DNA of 64,000 bases from Phyto melanocephala (GCA_941918925.1 OW799233.1:110791833-110855832); one strand, 5' to 3'; positions 36,005 to 48,222 are shown, numbered from the stretch's first letter. Program-made: numbers and translations. Notes: generated by a model not told the origin, from the sequence alone.

Positions 36005-37332
36005 GAGGATTTATGGGTGATATAGCATTGCCCGATGTAGAATATGATACCGAGGGTTATCCAATAGTGGCGAGTACTTTAACACTAGATGAACCACAAG
36101 CAGATGCTTCTATGAAAGAGCTGCCATCCAATATAATGAAATATAATGAAACATTTCAAAAAGAAATGGAAATTTTAAAGCAAGAAGTCTATCATGAAGG
36201 CTTACAAGTCGAAGAAGAGGGTCTTACCGATATTATAAGAAGAAAAACAAAATTGCCCAGTAACAAGCCAGAACTGGATAATGATCTTATGCAGGTGAAC
36301 TACCATTTGGTTAGTAACAAAAATTGAATTTTTTCATTTCAATAATATATTTCAGTCTGCTAATGAACTACTAAAACCATCCAGTAGTAAAAATTATGCT
36401 TCAATAAATTTCAAAAATGAAGTTATTTCATCCGAAGAACAATCTCCTCTCTCACACAAATATCCCGTTATAATGGAATCAAAAAATAATCGACAAATAG
36501 AGTATAATACCCCTGATAAGGGACCTTTAGACAAAACATTTAATACTTCGGGAGAGAAATTCGATTTCAGTTTATTGGCCAAGGAAAAATCCCAAATGGA
36601 AGAAGAAAAATATAATAAATCTTCGGTTGGTTTAGGTAACCGCAATGTGGATCAGCGCAAAATACAATCAAATACCAAAGATATAGAGTTGGATACGGGT
36701 AATAATTTTGTCTCAGAACGTAAGATGGTCATATTGCCGACATCATTACCCTCACAACGGTCAACGCTTCCCAATGTGTACAGTAATGCTGGTGGTAATG
36801 GCATGAAGTTAGATGAAATTCAAGAGATTAAGGGAAGCAGTACAATTGTGAAAAGAAGACATCGTAGAGGTAGAAAACATCGGTAGGTTTAAAGCAAAAT
36901 ATATTTTTTTTTCGTTTAAAAACTTTTATTGAATACTTATAGCCGCAGTTATGGCCATCATCATCGTTCGGAATACAATGCAAAATTAGAACAGTTGAGA
37001 GAAGAACTGAATCGTCCAGTCGGTAGATCAAGACAAACAAAAAAGTTACATCTACAATATAGCCATCCCGAAAGTCACAAATTTTACACCGAAAAACTTA
37101 ACAGTATGACCGATATAGAAAATGATACTGACAAAAATGACATGAGATATATGAAATTACCGGAACATTTCATTGACGAAGACTATGATAGAACGGCGGA
37201 TATAGTGCCAGTCTATGAGGCCGAACAAGAGGATGAGTATGTAGTAGTTATGCTTGATCAAGAACATTGAAAAATGTGTCTCATTACAGTGAATTTAGTT
37301 TTGTGCGTCAACACAGACGTTTGCCCAGAGCT
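36005..37332 (+). other. Propeptide-coding part of the tolkin-like gene, with activation site
   Basis: This is the inhibitory propeptide, spread over four exons. It opens with [15 protein letters not shown], the block found near the start of BMP-1-type propeptides. A low-complexity, Lys/Glu/Ser-rich middle follows, then a basic cluster at the exon junction near 36840-36950 ([11 protein letters not shown] followed by RSYGHHH). It ends in [18 protein letters not shown], where R-L-P-R fits a furin-type cut just before the mature protease (compare RSRR|AATSRPERVW in vertebrate BMP-1). The [12 protein letters not shown] cluster could be a second, earlier cleavage site. The boundary at the furin site is read directly; cleavage itself is inferred. 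Confidence 0.85.
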
Positions 37333-40300
37333 GTAACAGCAAAAAAAGAACGTGTTTGGGATTACGGTGTCATACCCTATGAAATCGATGGTAACTTTAG
37401 TGGTCTTCACAAGGCTCTATTCAAACAAGCCATGAGGCATTGGGAGAACTCAACATGTATTAAGTTTGTGGAAAGAGAACCAGAAAATCATCCCAATTAT
37501 ATTGTTTTCACTATACGTGGCTGTGGGTAAGTTAACAATGTGTAAATAACGTTCACTACCACTACAAACACTTGTAATTTATGAATCACGAATGTTGTGT
37601 ATGTGTGTTTTTATCAAATTTACACTCCATTAAAGTATTAAACAATGTTTTTTCAATACAATTTACAAATTTTATGTTTATGTTTTTGTTTTTTTTTTAT
37701 TTCGTTGCCTTTTTGGAAAAATTCTTTGTATAAATGATAACAGTTGCTGTTCGTTTGTTGGCAAGCGTGGCAATGGTCCACAGGCCATTTCGATTGGCCG
37801 CAATTGTGATAAATTTGGCATTGTTGTTCATGAATTGGGCCATGTTGTTGGTTTTTGGCACGAACACACCCGTCCAGATCGTGGCAACCATGTTATCATT
37901 GAACATAACAACATTATGAAAGGACAGGATTACAACTTTAATAAATTAACACCAGATGAAGTTGATTCATTGGGTATGGCATACGATTATGACTCTATTA
38001 TGCACTATGCTCGCAATACCTTCTCGAAGGGAACCTACCTAGACACCATACTTCCCATCGAGATGAAGGGCAAGAAGAGACCAGAAATTGGCCAACGTTT
38101 ACGTTTAAGTGCTGGTGATATAGCCCAGGCAAATTTATTGTACAGATGTCCTAAATGTGGTCGTACATTCCAAAAAAATACGGGTTTATTGGCCAGTCCT
38201 TCATACTATACGGCTGGAGCTCTAACAAACGAAACGGAGCATTGTGAGTGGCGTATAACGGCTACACATGGTGAACGGGTGATTTTGAAATTGGAAAATC
38301 TGGTATGTTTCCAATAAACTTTTTCGCATACATAAGCGAAAGTATTTAGGGTAATCATGGAAGCTAATTTCTGTGGCAATTGGTTTAAGAAACAAGACAA
38401 AAAATAATAAAAATTTAAAGTCCCATATATCGGTTAAATGTTTTAATTAAAACAATATTTTTTTTTGTATAGCAATTTGAAACTCGAAAGCAATTTTTTT
38501 GTCTGTAATTGGATTCCATGACAACCCAGTTTAAAGTCATTAAATACTTACTACTTAAAAATTGATTGTATGATATTTAATGCTTTAATTTTTTTTTAAC
38601 TCTTATTTCTTATTTTCCTTTTTTTTAGAATATTTTCAAATCGCCCAACTGCCAATCAGATTATTTGGAAGTTCGCGATGGTTATTGGCAGAATTCTCCA
38701 TTGATTGCTCGTTTTTGTGGCAAAGTTAATAGCGAAACTCTAACAACTGTTTCCAGCCGTATGCTATTGACTTACGTAAATACACATCGTACCGAGGGTC
38801 ATCGTGGTTTTAAAGCTGAATTTGAGGGTAAGAGAAACTAAAAAAACTTTTGCTAATGTAGCAACAGTAATAAAAGACTGTGCAGTGGCAGTTTTATTTT
38901 TTTTATAGTTTGATAAACAAAGATTTGCCTTAAAGTATTGTACTTTAAGCGGATTTTGTATGGTTTAATGCCTAATCTGAAACTAAAGTGGTAGGGATAG
39001 TAAAATTGCTATACTTACAACATTTTTCCAATTTACTTAGTGCCACCACTAGGAGCTAAAAATATGTTATAGCTGTAAGAGTCAATTTTAAAAATTTAAC
39101 TAGATATTATTTTTTTTACGATGCAACGAATTGACATATATAGAATTAAAACAATAACTATATTCGGCTGTGTTGATTCTGATAATACCCGTCACTATCA
39201 TGTACATGGGTTAATGATAATTGTAGCATAGCCTGGATTTTAGATAAAATGTTCTACGCCGTTTTGATTTATTATATCCACAGTCATCTTAGATTTCTAA
39301 TTTTTCCCTAATAGCAGTATTCTTCTACTCAAACCCTTTTTATACCCTTCACACAGTGAAAAAGGGTATATATAGGTTTGTCATTCCGTGTGAAATTTCT
39401 ACAATTTTCATTCCCGACCCCATAAAGTATATATTTTCTGAAAGCTTATGAATAGGGGAGTCGATTAAGCTCTGTCAGTCTGTCCGTCTGACCGTCTGTC
39501 CGTGTGTATGTTGAAATCAACTTTTTGAAGCCCCTCAACATAGGTTGGACCCGGGTAAGGCATTAAAATATCAGAAATATTCGGGAGTAGATCGGTATTG
39601 AAAATCAGAAACATCGGTACATAAACAACTGAGATATGAGCAAAAACCCACGACCACCTCGATTTTTTTTTTCACAAAAACAACATTACAACAACAACAT
39701 ACATACATACATACAAACGTGTATACTGGGTAGAGAAAACGTGGCATCGAATCCCAGCTGAGCCAAAAAAAAATTTTTTTAAATTTTTTTTAAATTTTTT
39801 TTTAAATTTTCTTTTTATTTTTTATTTAATATATTATTTATATTTTTATTATTTTTTTTTAATTTTTTTTTTTAAATTTTTTTTTTATGTTTTTTTTTTG
39901 TTTTATATATATTATATATGTAATAATTTTTTTTTTAAATTTTTTTTTTTATTTTTTTGTTTTTTTTAACATACATACGTGAATTTATAATTTTACAATG
40001 GGATGTTTTTATACATGTATGTTTTTATATGTATGTACGTATTTCATATGGGATGAATGGTGACACAAACTACTGTTATTGCATGACTACACGTTGTGAA
40101 GGGTATATAAGATTCGGAACGGCCGAATATAGCGCTCTTACTTGTTTATACCCATATTGATTGGGTTAAAAAAAATGTCTGCCAATTTGTTTCAGACGCC
40201 ATCTTGAATTTTACACTTTTTAATTGTTTACGGTATACAAGGACAACCCTTTCATTTGGTGCAAATATGGATTGGAAACATACATTTATGAATACTTAAT

Positions 40301-43300
40301 TTGACCCGCCATCATAGATTTTACATATGACTTTAGCGGATCATATTTCTCTTGTTAAGGTCTCAAAACAAATTTATTTTCCTTTTGAAATAAAACGGAA
40401 AATAACGAAGTAGTTGTATTTTGGTGCCTTTATCACTGTTAGTTTCTAACCGAATTATCACTGTTAGTTTCTAACCGAATGATTACTTTTTCTCACGAAT
40501 AATTTTTCAGACTTCTACTTGTAATCAGTTGCCTTCAGCTTGTCAATTGGATTTCAGTAGCGATATATTCTTCGATATTTCCTAATTACTACATACAGAA
40601 CTGTGCACCTTATATTGGCTTCTAGTAGTTATTTCAATCAATTTACAAGCGGAATGAGAAAGCTATATATATATATAATGGTGACCACAGGCAAAGAACT
40701 TTAGAGTCTTAGGTTCATGCGCGGAGCCAAGATGCCAAAAAATAAAGAATTCGTACAATTTTTAGAGTACACCAATCCCAATAACGCATAAGTTGGATCA
40801 GGGCTTGCTTTGGCTTAAGGACCATTTCAGTCCATGTATTTTTAAATTAAAGAAATGCATTGAATCTTTTTTTTACGACTTACATTTCGCTGGTCACAAG
40901 TAGATAGATCCTAACTTAAATAGTTGTTAGGACCTATATATTTGCCTTGGCAAATATTAATACCTAAGCTTTGACCGATGCGTTTTGTTTTGTGATCGAT
41001 ATGAACAGGAGATCATAAATCTTTGTTGATTGTATTAAAAAAAATATTTTCTTTTTAATGGGCCTTAATTACCCCCATATGAACAGTTGGTAACACCTCT
41101 TATTAGATACTACAAACAATATAATAAGAACAATAAACTTTAGATATATATATATATATATAAAGCAGTTAGATATAGATATAGTTTTTATATAATACGC
41201 GATTTAGTCTGCGTAGTTATTGAGATGAAAAGTATTATTAGTTTCAATCTGGGTTGTTATCTATCTGTGTGTCAAATTGAATTTCGTTCCATTCAGCTTT
41301 TGCGTTCCACATTCAGATTTTGCGTGATTTATAAACAAATATCCAAACATACAAACTTTCACATGTATTATCTATACATATTAGGAAAAATCTTAAAATA
41401 GCGCTTTAATTCAACTGAAAACTATTGAATTAATCAAAAATGGTTTAATGTTTTATATTTAGTGGTTTGCGGTGGAGAGCTGTCAATTGACGATTCAGAG
41501 GGTCGTTTAGAGTCACCCAACTACCCTTTAGACTATCTGCCAAATAAAGAGTGTGTGTGGAAGATAACTGTGCCCAAAAGCTATCAAGTTGCCCTAAAGT
41601 TCCAGTCGTTTGAAGTAGAAAATCACGACAGCTGTGTGTATGATTTTGTTGAAGTTCGAGATGGGCCTACACAAGACTCACCATTAATAGGAGTATTTTG
41701 TGGTTACAAACCGCCACCTAATATGAAGTAAGTAAAACTTAATGCCAACATAATTTTAATAAAACATATTTAAATGTCCATAACATTATATAGATCCACT
41801 GGCGACACAATGTATGTAAAATTTTTTTCTGATACTTCGGTACAGAAGCCAGGCTTCTCGGCCACATTTATGAAGGAAGTGGATGAGTGTGAAACCCAAA
41901 ATCATGGTTGTGAACATGAATGCATCAACACTTTGGGCGGCTATGAATGTAGCTGTCATATTGGCTACGAGTTGCACAGCGACAAAAAGCATTGTGAAGA
42001 TGCCTGCGGTGGTGTTATTGAATATCCTAATGGCACCATTACCTCACCCTCCTTCCCTGACACTTATCCTTTGTTAAAAGATTGTATATGGGAAATTATA
42101 GCTCAGCCGAAGCATAAAATTTCTTTAAATTTTACCCACTTTGATTTGGAGGGTGCTACTCACCATCAGTCGGAATGTGGTTATGATAAAGTGACCATTT
42201 ATTCTAAAATGAGCGAGAATCGCTTGAAAAAGATTGGCACTTATTGTGGTAGTTCCATACCACCGACAGCTACCTCGGAGGGTAATGCTTTAAGAGTGGA
42301 ATTCCATTCGGATAAATCTATACAGAAATCGGGATTTGCTGCTGTATTTTTTACTGATATCGATGAATGTTCCTTAAATAATGGTGGCTGTCAACATGAA
42401 TGTCGTAATACCATCGGCTCATATATTTGTTCCTGTCATAATGGATATTCGCTGCATGAAAATGGCCATGACTGTAAGGAGGGAGAGTGTAAACATGAAA
42501 TTTCTGCTCCTTTCGGTACTATATATAGTCCTAATTATCCCGATACATATCCACCGAATGCGGACTGTGTTTGGCATTTTTCAACAACACCAGGGCATCG
42601 CATTAAATTGATTTTCAATGAGTTTAAGGTGGAATCACATCAGGTATGCTATTTGTCTGGAATAATAATAATCCGCAGAATTTCCCTTAAACTAGGAATT
42701 AATATGTGTTGTATTAATTTTTTATTTAACTTTGTGTATTTCTAGGAATGTTCCTATGACAATGTGGCTATATATGATGGTGATTCCGAAAGCAGTTCTA
42801 TTTTAGGACGTTTTTGTGGTGAAAAGATTCCTTATCCCATTTCTTCTTCAACCAATCAACTTTATATGGTTCTTAAGACGGACAAGAATAAACAGCACAG
42901 TGGCTTTACAGCTGTACATTCAACATGTAAGTTTATAGCTTGCAAATTTGTTGGCCCATATATTAAAAATTAAAAATTTGTTTTTTAATTTTGTTTTAGC
43001 TTGTGGTGGTTACTTAAGTGCCACAAATCAAGTACAGCAATTCTACTCACACTCACTTTTCGGCAATGACAACTACGACATAAATATGGATTGTGAGTGG
43101 ACAATACAGGCACCTCCCAGTAGCAATGTTCAACTAATATTCCTTACATTCGATTTGGAAAATAGTGAAAATTGCACATACGACTATGTGCAAGTATTTT
43201 CGGGTATGGAAGATACAAGTGGTCCCATGTATGGCCAGTATTGTGGCAATATAGTAAGTAATGTGAAATGGCTGTAGGCAATAAAAGAAATTAAAATTAT

Positions 43301-43611
43301 AATCATTTCCATAGATACCTCAAGACTTTATCTCGTTAACTGATTCTTTGCTGGTGCGTTTCAAAACCGATAGTAGCATCGTAATGAAAGGTTACTCAGC
43401 TTCTTATGTGGCTGTAGACCCTTTTGAAAACAGTGACGAGGATCCCACATCATACAGTTCAGAAATGGTGACACCATTTCCAGGTTCCCTTAAATCCATA
43501 TACAAAGAAGAGGAGTCACTAGAGACCGATGATTACAACGATTTTAATGAAAATCGTTTAGTTATTAACAGCCCATATTATACTCGCAATCGATATCAAA
43601 ATAGATATTAA
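36005..43611 (+). CDS. tok: Tolkin-like secreted metalloprotease (tolloid/BMP-1 family), 5' exon missing
   Basis: Secreted zinc protease that acts outside the cell; family members cleave BMP antagonists (Sog/Chordin) and propeptides. I join exons 36005-36294, 36356-36882, 36943-37236, 37290-37526, 37744-38302, 38629-38827, 41463-41727, 41794-42643, 42746-42926, 43000-43253 and 43315-43611. All ten junctions are GT-AG and keep one frame, giving about 1,317 residues. Order: propeptide starting GGFMGDIAL (residues 1-384), astacin domain with [12 protein letters not shown] (479-490) and Met-turn [10 protein letters not shown], then CUB1, CUB2, EGF1, CUB3, EGF2, CUB4, CUB5 and an acidic, Tyr-rich tail. 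The first exon begins inside a split Gly codon, so a 5' exon with the signal peptide must lie upstream; I did not find it. The very long propeptide (over 370 residues) points to tolkin rather than tolloid. Family membership is certain; the tok assignment is inferred from propeptide length and gene order. Confidence 0.88.
37237..37289 (+). other. 53-bp intron in the propeptide (removes an apparent stop and frame break)
   Basis: Read straight through, the propeptide frame ends at a TGA at 37268-37270 and the protease begins in another frame. The donor GTATGT at 37237 and the acceptor TTACAG ending at 37289 remove 53 bp. They join GA to T to make an Asp codon, so the protein reads [17 protein letters not shown] in one frame. 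The nearby GT at 37241 would give an immediate TGA after splicing, so it is excluded. The length is typical of short dipteran introns. Confidence 0.88.
37333..38145 (+). other. Astacin (M12A) catalytic domain exons
   Basis: The domain starts after the R-L-P-R site and runs to the RCPKCG that opens the CUB region. The zinc site is [18 protein letters not shown], near residue 479, identical over this stretch to vertebrate BMP-1. The Met-turn is [13 protein letters not shown]. The Cys pair in GCGCCSFVG, the vicinal cysteines characteristic of tolloid-type astacins, is split by the 217-bp intron 37527-37743. All catalytic residues I can check are present, so the protease should be active. Confidence 0.93.
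38828..41462 (+). other. 2.6-kb intron carrying an INE-1-like element
   Basis: Largest intron seen in the tolkin-like gene, between the CUB1 and CUB2 exons (donor GTAAGA, acceptor TATTTAG). It holds a short decayed INE-1-like end at about 39146-39210 (TATTCGGCTGTG...), a full INE-1-like element at 39340-40145, and a fragment beginning ACCCATATTGAT at 40147 that recurs at 61821. No coding sequence was seen in it. Confidence 0.85.
39340..40145 (+). mobile_element. INE-1/DINE-like element in the tolkin-like intron
   Basis: Full-length copy of the subtype with the CACACAGTGAAAAAGGG end. It contains the CCCCATAAAGTATATATT block, a (GTCY)n run (39477-39507), the tRNA-like segment (39721-39764), an almost pure T/A tract to about 39960 and the 3' hairpin. 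It lies within transcribed sequence in the sense orientation. Confidence 0.8.
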
Positions 43612-43912
43612 AACTAAAAACCTATCAAGATAATTTTTCCTTTAAATGTACACTTAGAGAAAAACGAAACACGTAAACCAAAAATTACAATTTGACAATA
43701 TAATTGATTTTTTTTTTTAATCTATAATATAGAAATTTCATACGTACATATACATATGTAGATTATATATCATTATTAAAAGCACTTAAGCATATCAAAT
43801 ACCAAACTTTCACTAAGACTTAAAGTGAATTTTCACTTATTTGTTTCCAACAAAATTTTTGTTCGGAGAAAATTTTTTTACTAAAGCCTGTAGCAATGTA
43901 AAAATGAAATCT

Positions 43913-44119
43913 AAAAAGCCACATACGCATGTGGCTGCGATGTAAAGCATAAATGTATCTGCTTCGGCCACATGTGTTTCATTTGCATTTTTAGACTTAA
44001 ATACATTTCGTGTAATATCAAAATCCTACCAGATGCAGCCACTACGACTATTTTAAAAAATTAAACCAAAGTGCTGAACATTTTAGTGACGTCAGATCCA
44101 CATACGCATGTGGCTTTTT
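43913..44119. repeat. Inverted repeat pair with palindromic core, after the tolkin-like stop
   Basis: AAAAAGCCACATACGCATGT GG (43913-43934) and its inverse (44098-44119) face each other. The unit itself contains the palindrome CCACATACGCATGTGG. It probably marks a small MITE in the 3' untranslated or flanking region. Confidence 0.55.
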
Positions 44120-46140
44120 ACATGTAGTGTTCTTAAGGCGTAAGAGTTTTTGCTGCACTAATTAATTTGCTATTTAACTATGGAAAAATTATATGATATG
44201 GCAACTCAATTCAATTTTGTCTGCATAAAAATTTAAATTGAATCAATTCGATTTAGGAGATTTTCTAACAAAATTATTTCTGTCTCCAAGAGATAGACAT
44301 CAAACTACAGGTAAAAAAAAATTTTTCTGCACAAAAACTTTTTCCATAACTAATGGATGAATCTGGCTGAATAAGCAGATATTGGTAAAGCATTTCTAGA
44401 ACATATCCATAATGTTTAATATGAAAGATGGTAATCTGTTGCTAATACGAAATTATTTATTTATAAGTGTGTAGCTATTCTATACAATTTACTTAATGAC
44501 AAACAAACAAAAAAACATATTTTTTACATAGATTATATTACGATTAGAAGATTTTAGTTTTTAAGTTTTAGCTGGTAAATTCTAAACCTACCATAAATTT
44601 AATTTACTAAAAAAATAATTGTAAAGTAGTTATAGACTGAGATAAAAAGAAAATGAAAAATATATATAAAAATAAAATACACAATAGAGTTTTTTCAAAA
44701 CAAATTAGCCGTTATTTTGAAACTGATAAAAATGTTTTCGAATTAGTGAATCGATAAGTTAAGAATTAATGTTACAATTTAAACGATATTTAGGCGTGTT
44801 ATTAATTAAATATAATCTCCTTGAAAAATGTTTAAATAACTCAATAAAGTAAATAATTTCAGCGATCTCTGCAATTAAACAAAAATTAAAAAGAAAATTT
44901 AAATTCATTTTAGCATCTAAGGGATTGGAAGAGGAAAAACCATAATTCGATTGCAATTGTTCAGTACCAACTCATCAAATACTTAAAGGGAAATAAAAAT
45001 CAATATGTTCTTAAAACCTAAGATTGTAAAATTTTTACACTTTTTGAATTGCCCAATTCACTTAATGTTGTATGTCGTTAGATTTAGTTATGGTCGATAA
45101 CGATTTGTTGATAATTTCTCTACAACACATATCATAGGCTCCCATTTCATCAAACAATTGTTTATAACCCCGCCTCTTTTATTTATTTTTATGATCTTTA
45201 ATTTAGTTGTCCATGAGATAGTGATGAGTGCATAAGCGGCTGTGTTTATATTTATTCACACACAGTTCGTAAAAAAATATGATGAAAATAGAAAAATATC
45301 TTATTTTTAAAAAGTCAAATTTAAAACTGCAAAGCAAGTAAAAAAATAATAAATTCAGTATTTAATGTTTTTTTTTAGTTTCTTACACCCAAAACAATTT
45401 CTTGCATTACACTTTTACGCTAATTTTTTTCTTTTAACTAAAAAACAGCAAATTCAGTGAGAAGTGCATTATTTTACATTTTAAAGAACCAAAACAATTT
45501 TTTGTGACTAAGTTTTGATAAAAATCTGTGAGCTTACTTTTTCTAACACTGTACTTTAAAATTCTCTCACCAATACGGCTGCAAAATATTTTTGGGCGTC
45601 TATGGTTTAAATACGTTTAAGTTCTTTCTTGTAGACAATATAGAACTACGTGGTCCATTTTAAATGAAATGGACTTGCTACAAGTAATGCAGCCATGGAT
45701 TATATCATTTTTAAACAAGTAGTTAAACGACAAGTGTTCGTGTTTCAACTATAAGACATCGTTGGTGATAAGTAAAAAGGCCCTAACTCAAATAATTGTA
45801 AATTTACAGGAGAAGGTAAAAATTCAATAAAAACTGTTTTATCATAATGTTACTTTTTTTGTAAAATTGCTTATAAAACGATTATTTTTGTTACCATAGC
45901 ATTTAATTTTTGCAAGAAGGCGTTTTTTGTGAAATGAATTGGAATAATTAAAAAATTCAATTTCATAAACTTACGAATTAATAGTCTTTCTACTTGTGAC
46001 CATCAATATAGTGTTGTCAAGAGGTACATATATAATAGTCGTTTAGGTGCTCCATCCGATGGTATATATGATCCAGCCTTAGGATATCGTCATCTCATTT
46101 TTAACAAAAGAGAGAAAAATGGCATTTAAAATTGTAAAAC
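44120..46140. other. Downstream flank of the tolkin-like gene, no further gene seen
   Basis: AT-rich, with only short low-complexity open frames. It may include the 3' untranslated region up to about 44.7 kb. Confidence 0.5.
44671..44676 (+). terminator. Candidate polyadenylation signal of the tolkin-like gene
   Basis: This is the first AATAAA I can see after the stop codon, about 1.06 kb downstream. A weaker ATTAAA lies at 43775-43780, only 165 bp after the stop, and could be used instead. Transcript evidence would be needed to choose. Confidence 0.3.
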
Positions 46141-46143
46141 TTA

Positions 46144-46306
46144 CTGCCTGTTCAACGATGTCAAAAGAAAACCCAAGCGAAATTTCATTCGTACAAATAT
46201 GTACGTTGAACACAAAAACAAATTTTTAGTTTTTGTTGTTCTTTTCGATATATTTGTACGAATGAAATTTCGCTTGGGTTTTCTTTCGACATTGTTGAAC
46301 AGGCAG
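46144..46306. mobile_element. Harbinger-type foldback MITE
   Basis: Two 57-bp arms (46144-46200 and 46250-46306) starting CTGCCTGTTCAACRATGTC are inverted copies with two mismatches, around a 49-bp loop. They are flanked by TTA on both sides (46141-46143 and 46307-46309). A 3-bp TTA/TAA duplication is the hallmark of PIF/Harbinger elements. Confidence 0.7.
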
Positions 46307-46405
46307 TTAAAATGTTTTTAAAATGGTAGTGGAAGGCTTGTAGGAAATGAATGCATAAAAAGCAGGAATATAAACGATATTGCACTGATAGCAATAAAAC
46401 ATTAA

Positions 46406-47241
46406 TTATACCCTTCACACAGTGAAAAAGGGTATATATAGGTTTGTCATTCCGTGTGAAATTTCTACAATTTTCATTTCCGACCCCATAAAGTATATAT
46501 TTTCTGAAAGCTTATGAATAGGGGAGTCGATTAAGCTCTGTCAGTCTGTCCGTCTGACCGTCTGTCCGTGTGTATGTTGAAATCAACTTTTTGAAGCCCC
46601 CCGACTTCCCTTGGACCCGGGTGTGGTATTAAAATATCAGAAATATTCGGGAGTAGAACGGTATTGAAATTCAGAAACATCGGTTCATAAACAACTGAGA
46701 TATGAGCAAAAACCCACGACCACCTCTATTTTTTTTTCACAAAAACAACATTACAACAACAACATACATACATACAAACGTGTATACTGGTTAGAGAAAA
46801 CGTGGCATCGAATCCCAGCTGAGCCAAAAAAAAATTTTTTTTAAATTTTTTAAAATTTTTTTTAAATTTTTTTTTTAAATTATTTTTTATTTTTTATTTA
46901 ATATATTATTTATATTTTTATTATTTTTTTTAATTTTTTTTTTATTTTTTTTTTTTTTGTTTTATATATATTATATATATAATAATTTTTTTAAAATTTT
47001 TTTTTTTAATTTTTTTTACATTTTTTTTTAAATATTTTTTTTATTTTTTTTTTAATTTTTTTTTTTTTTTTGTTTTTTTAACATACATACGTGAATTTAT
47101 AATTTTACAATGGGATGTTTTTATATGTATGTACGTATTTCATATGGGATGAATGGTGACACAAAATACTGTTATTGCATGACTACACGTTGTGAAGGGT
47201 ATATAAGATTCGGCACGGCCGAATATAGCGCTCTAACTTGT
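46406..47241 (+). mobile_element. INE-1/DINE-like element
   Basis: Nearly identical layout to the 39340 copy: TTATACCCTTCACACAGTG start, (GTCY)n run at about 46543-46570, tRNA-like segment at 46783-46825, A/T tract to about 47080, hairpin and ACTTG end. It lies about 100 bp after a Harbinger-type MITE. Confidence 0.8.
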
Positions 47242-47792
47242 TTTTAATAACAACGATATTAGAATTAATCATAAAATTAATAAAACATAAAAATATTAGG
47301 GCCCAGTTTTGACTAGTATCTTGCAAGTTAATTGAATTTTCAAGAAACTACTTAGCAAAGTTATTCATTAGAAGAAATTTAGGAATTTGCACATAAAAAG
47401 ATTAGCAGCTAGTTAGTTAGAACATTCTTACGTGTTATGAACAATAGCGTTGATGATTATTAGATTTTACTGCGAGTGTAATTTTTTTTAGAGTGTGTGG
47501 CATCATTTAAATTTGAAATCAAATTATTAAATAGTAAAGAAATTTATACATGTTGTTTAGGCAGAGTCTACCGAACCTGTTTTTATGTCGATTCCTAACG
47601 TTTAGTGCAAAACTCATGAGAAGGTTTTAATAAACAACCAGTTAATAATACCCGAATCGTAAGATCGCAAATGTCCAAGAAAGTCTAATACACAACTTAT
47701 ATAATGTTCATGAGTCAATGAATACACAACCAACATCGAACACAAACTATCTTACTGAATACATGTTTGATCGAGTTTGTACACGTTCAAAT

Positions 47793-48005
47793 CAAGGCAT
47801 ACTAATGCATCAGGTAATTGCAGTTCGGAGAGAATTTGTTTGTTTATAATTTTTATATATGTATGAAGTTTGACATTTAAAATAAATGAGAGAGGAGAGA
47901 AAATTGTTTTTTATCTATAGACTTTGACAGCTGAAATTTAAAATAAGTGAAGAAAAAAATAATCAGCTGACGAAACAAGAGTACCTGATAATTAAATGTG
48001 CCTTG
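47793..48005. mobile_element. MITE, CAAGGCATACTAATGCATCA family, with exact 8-bp duplication
   Basis: 213 bp with the same ends and interior as the copies at 1835 and 5923. It is flanked by exact GTTCAAAT (47785-47792 and 48006-48013). The open frame on the - strand across it is not a gene. Confidence 0.82.
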
Positions 48006-48222
48006 GTTCAAATCAAAGCATGAAAACATTTCAGTTTGTCGGTCAGAGAAGAAGATAGTCTGTACTCGCCCCCTGTTCTCTCTTCCTAAAACACAAATAA
48101 ACTCAGGATTTTGCAAACTAATTTAAAGGTGTAAAGTTGAAAGTCCACATTACACATTCTATGCTTTTTCGAAAACACAAACAAGTTGCAATGCGGTAAT
48201 TGTTTTTTGTTCTATTTTATAC

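Larger units (their letters stand above)
38146..43611 (+). other. CUB/EGF exosite region and C-terminal tail
   Basis: CUB1 spans 38146-38827 (over the intron 38303-38628). CUB2 is 41463-41870, beginning [23 protein letters not shown]1 is about 41880-41998 with the calcium-binding start [17 protein letters not shown]3 (from [10 protein letters not shown]) runs to about 42350. EGF2 is [14 protein letters not shown] to about 42480. CUB4 ([10 protein letters not shown]) ends in the exon 42746-42926. CUB5 starts [10 protein letters not shown] at 43002 and runs into the last exon. The final 50 or so residues are acidic and then Tyr/Arg/Asn-rich with no domain that I recognise. The CUB order matches the canonical tolloid layout exactly, with no module missing. 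Confidence 0.93.

Noticed and set aside
37268..37270. Premature stop suggesting the tolkin-like gene is a pseudogene
   Set aside because: A 53-bp GT-AG intron removes it and restores the frame; all other exons are intact.
39721..39764. A functional tRNA gene
   Set aside because: Only D-arm-like and T-arm-like pieces are present, no anticodon arm or full acceptor stem; it recurs within a transposable element.
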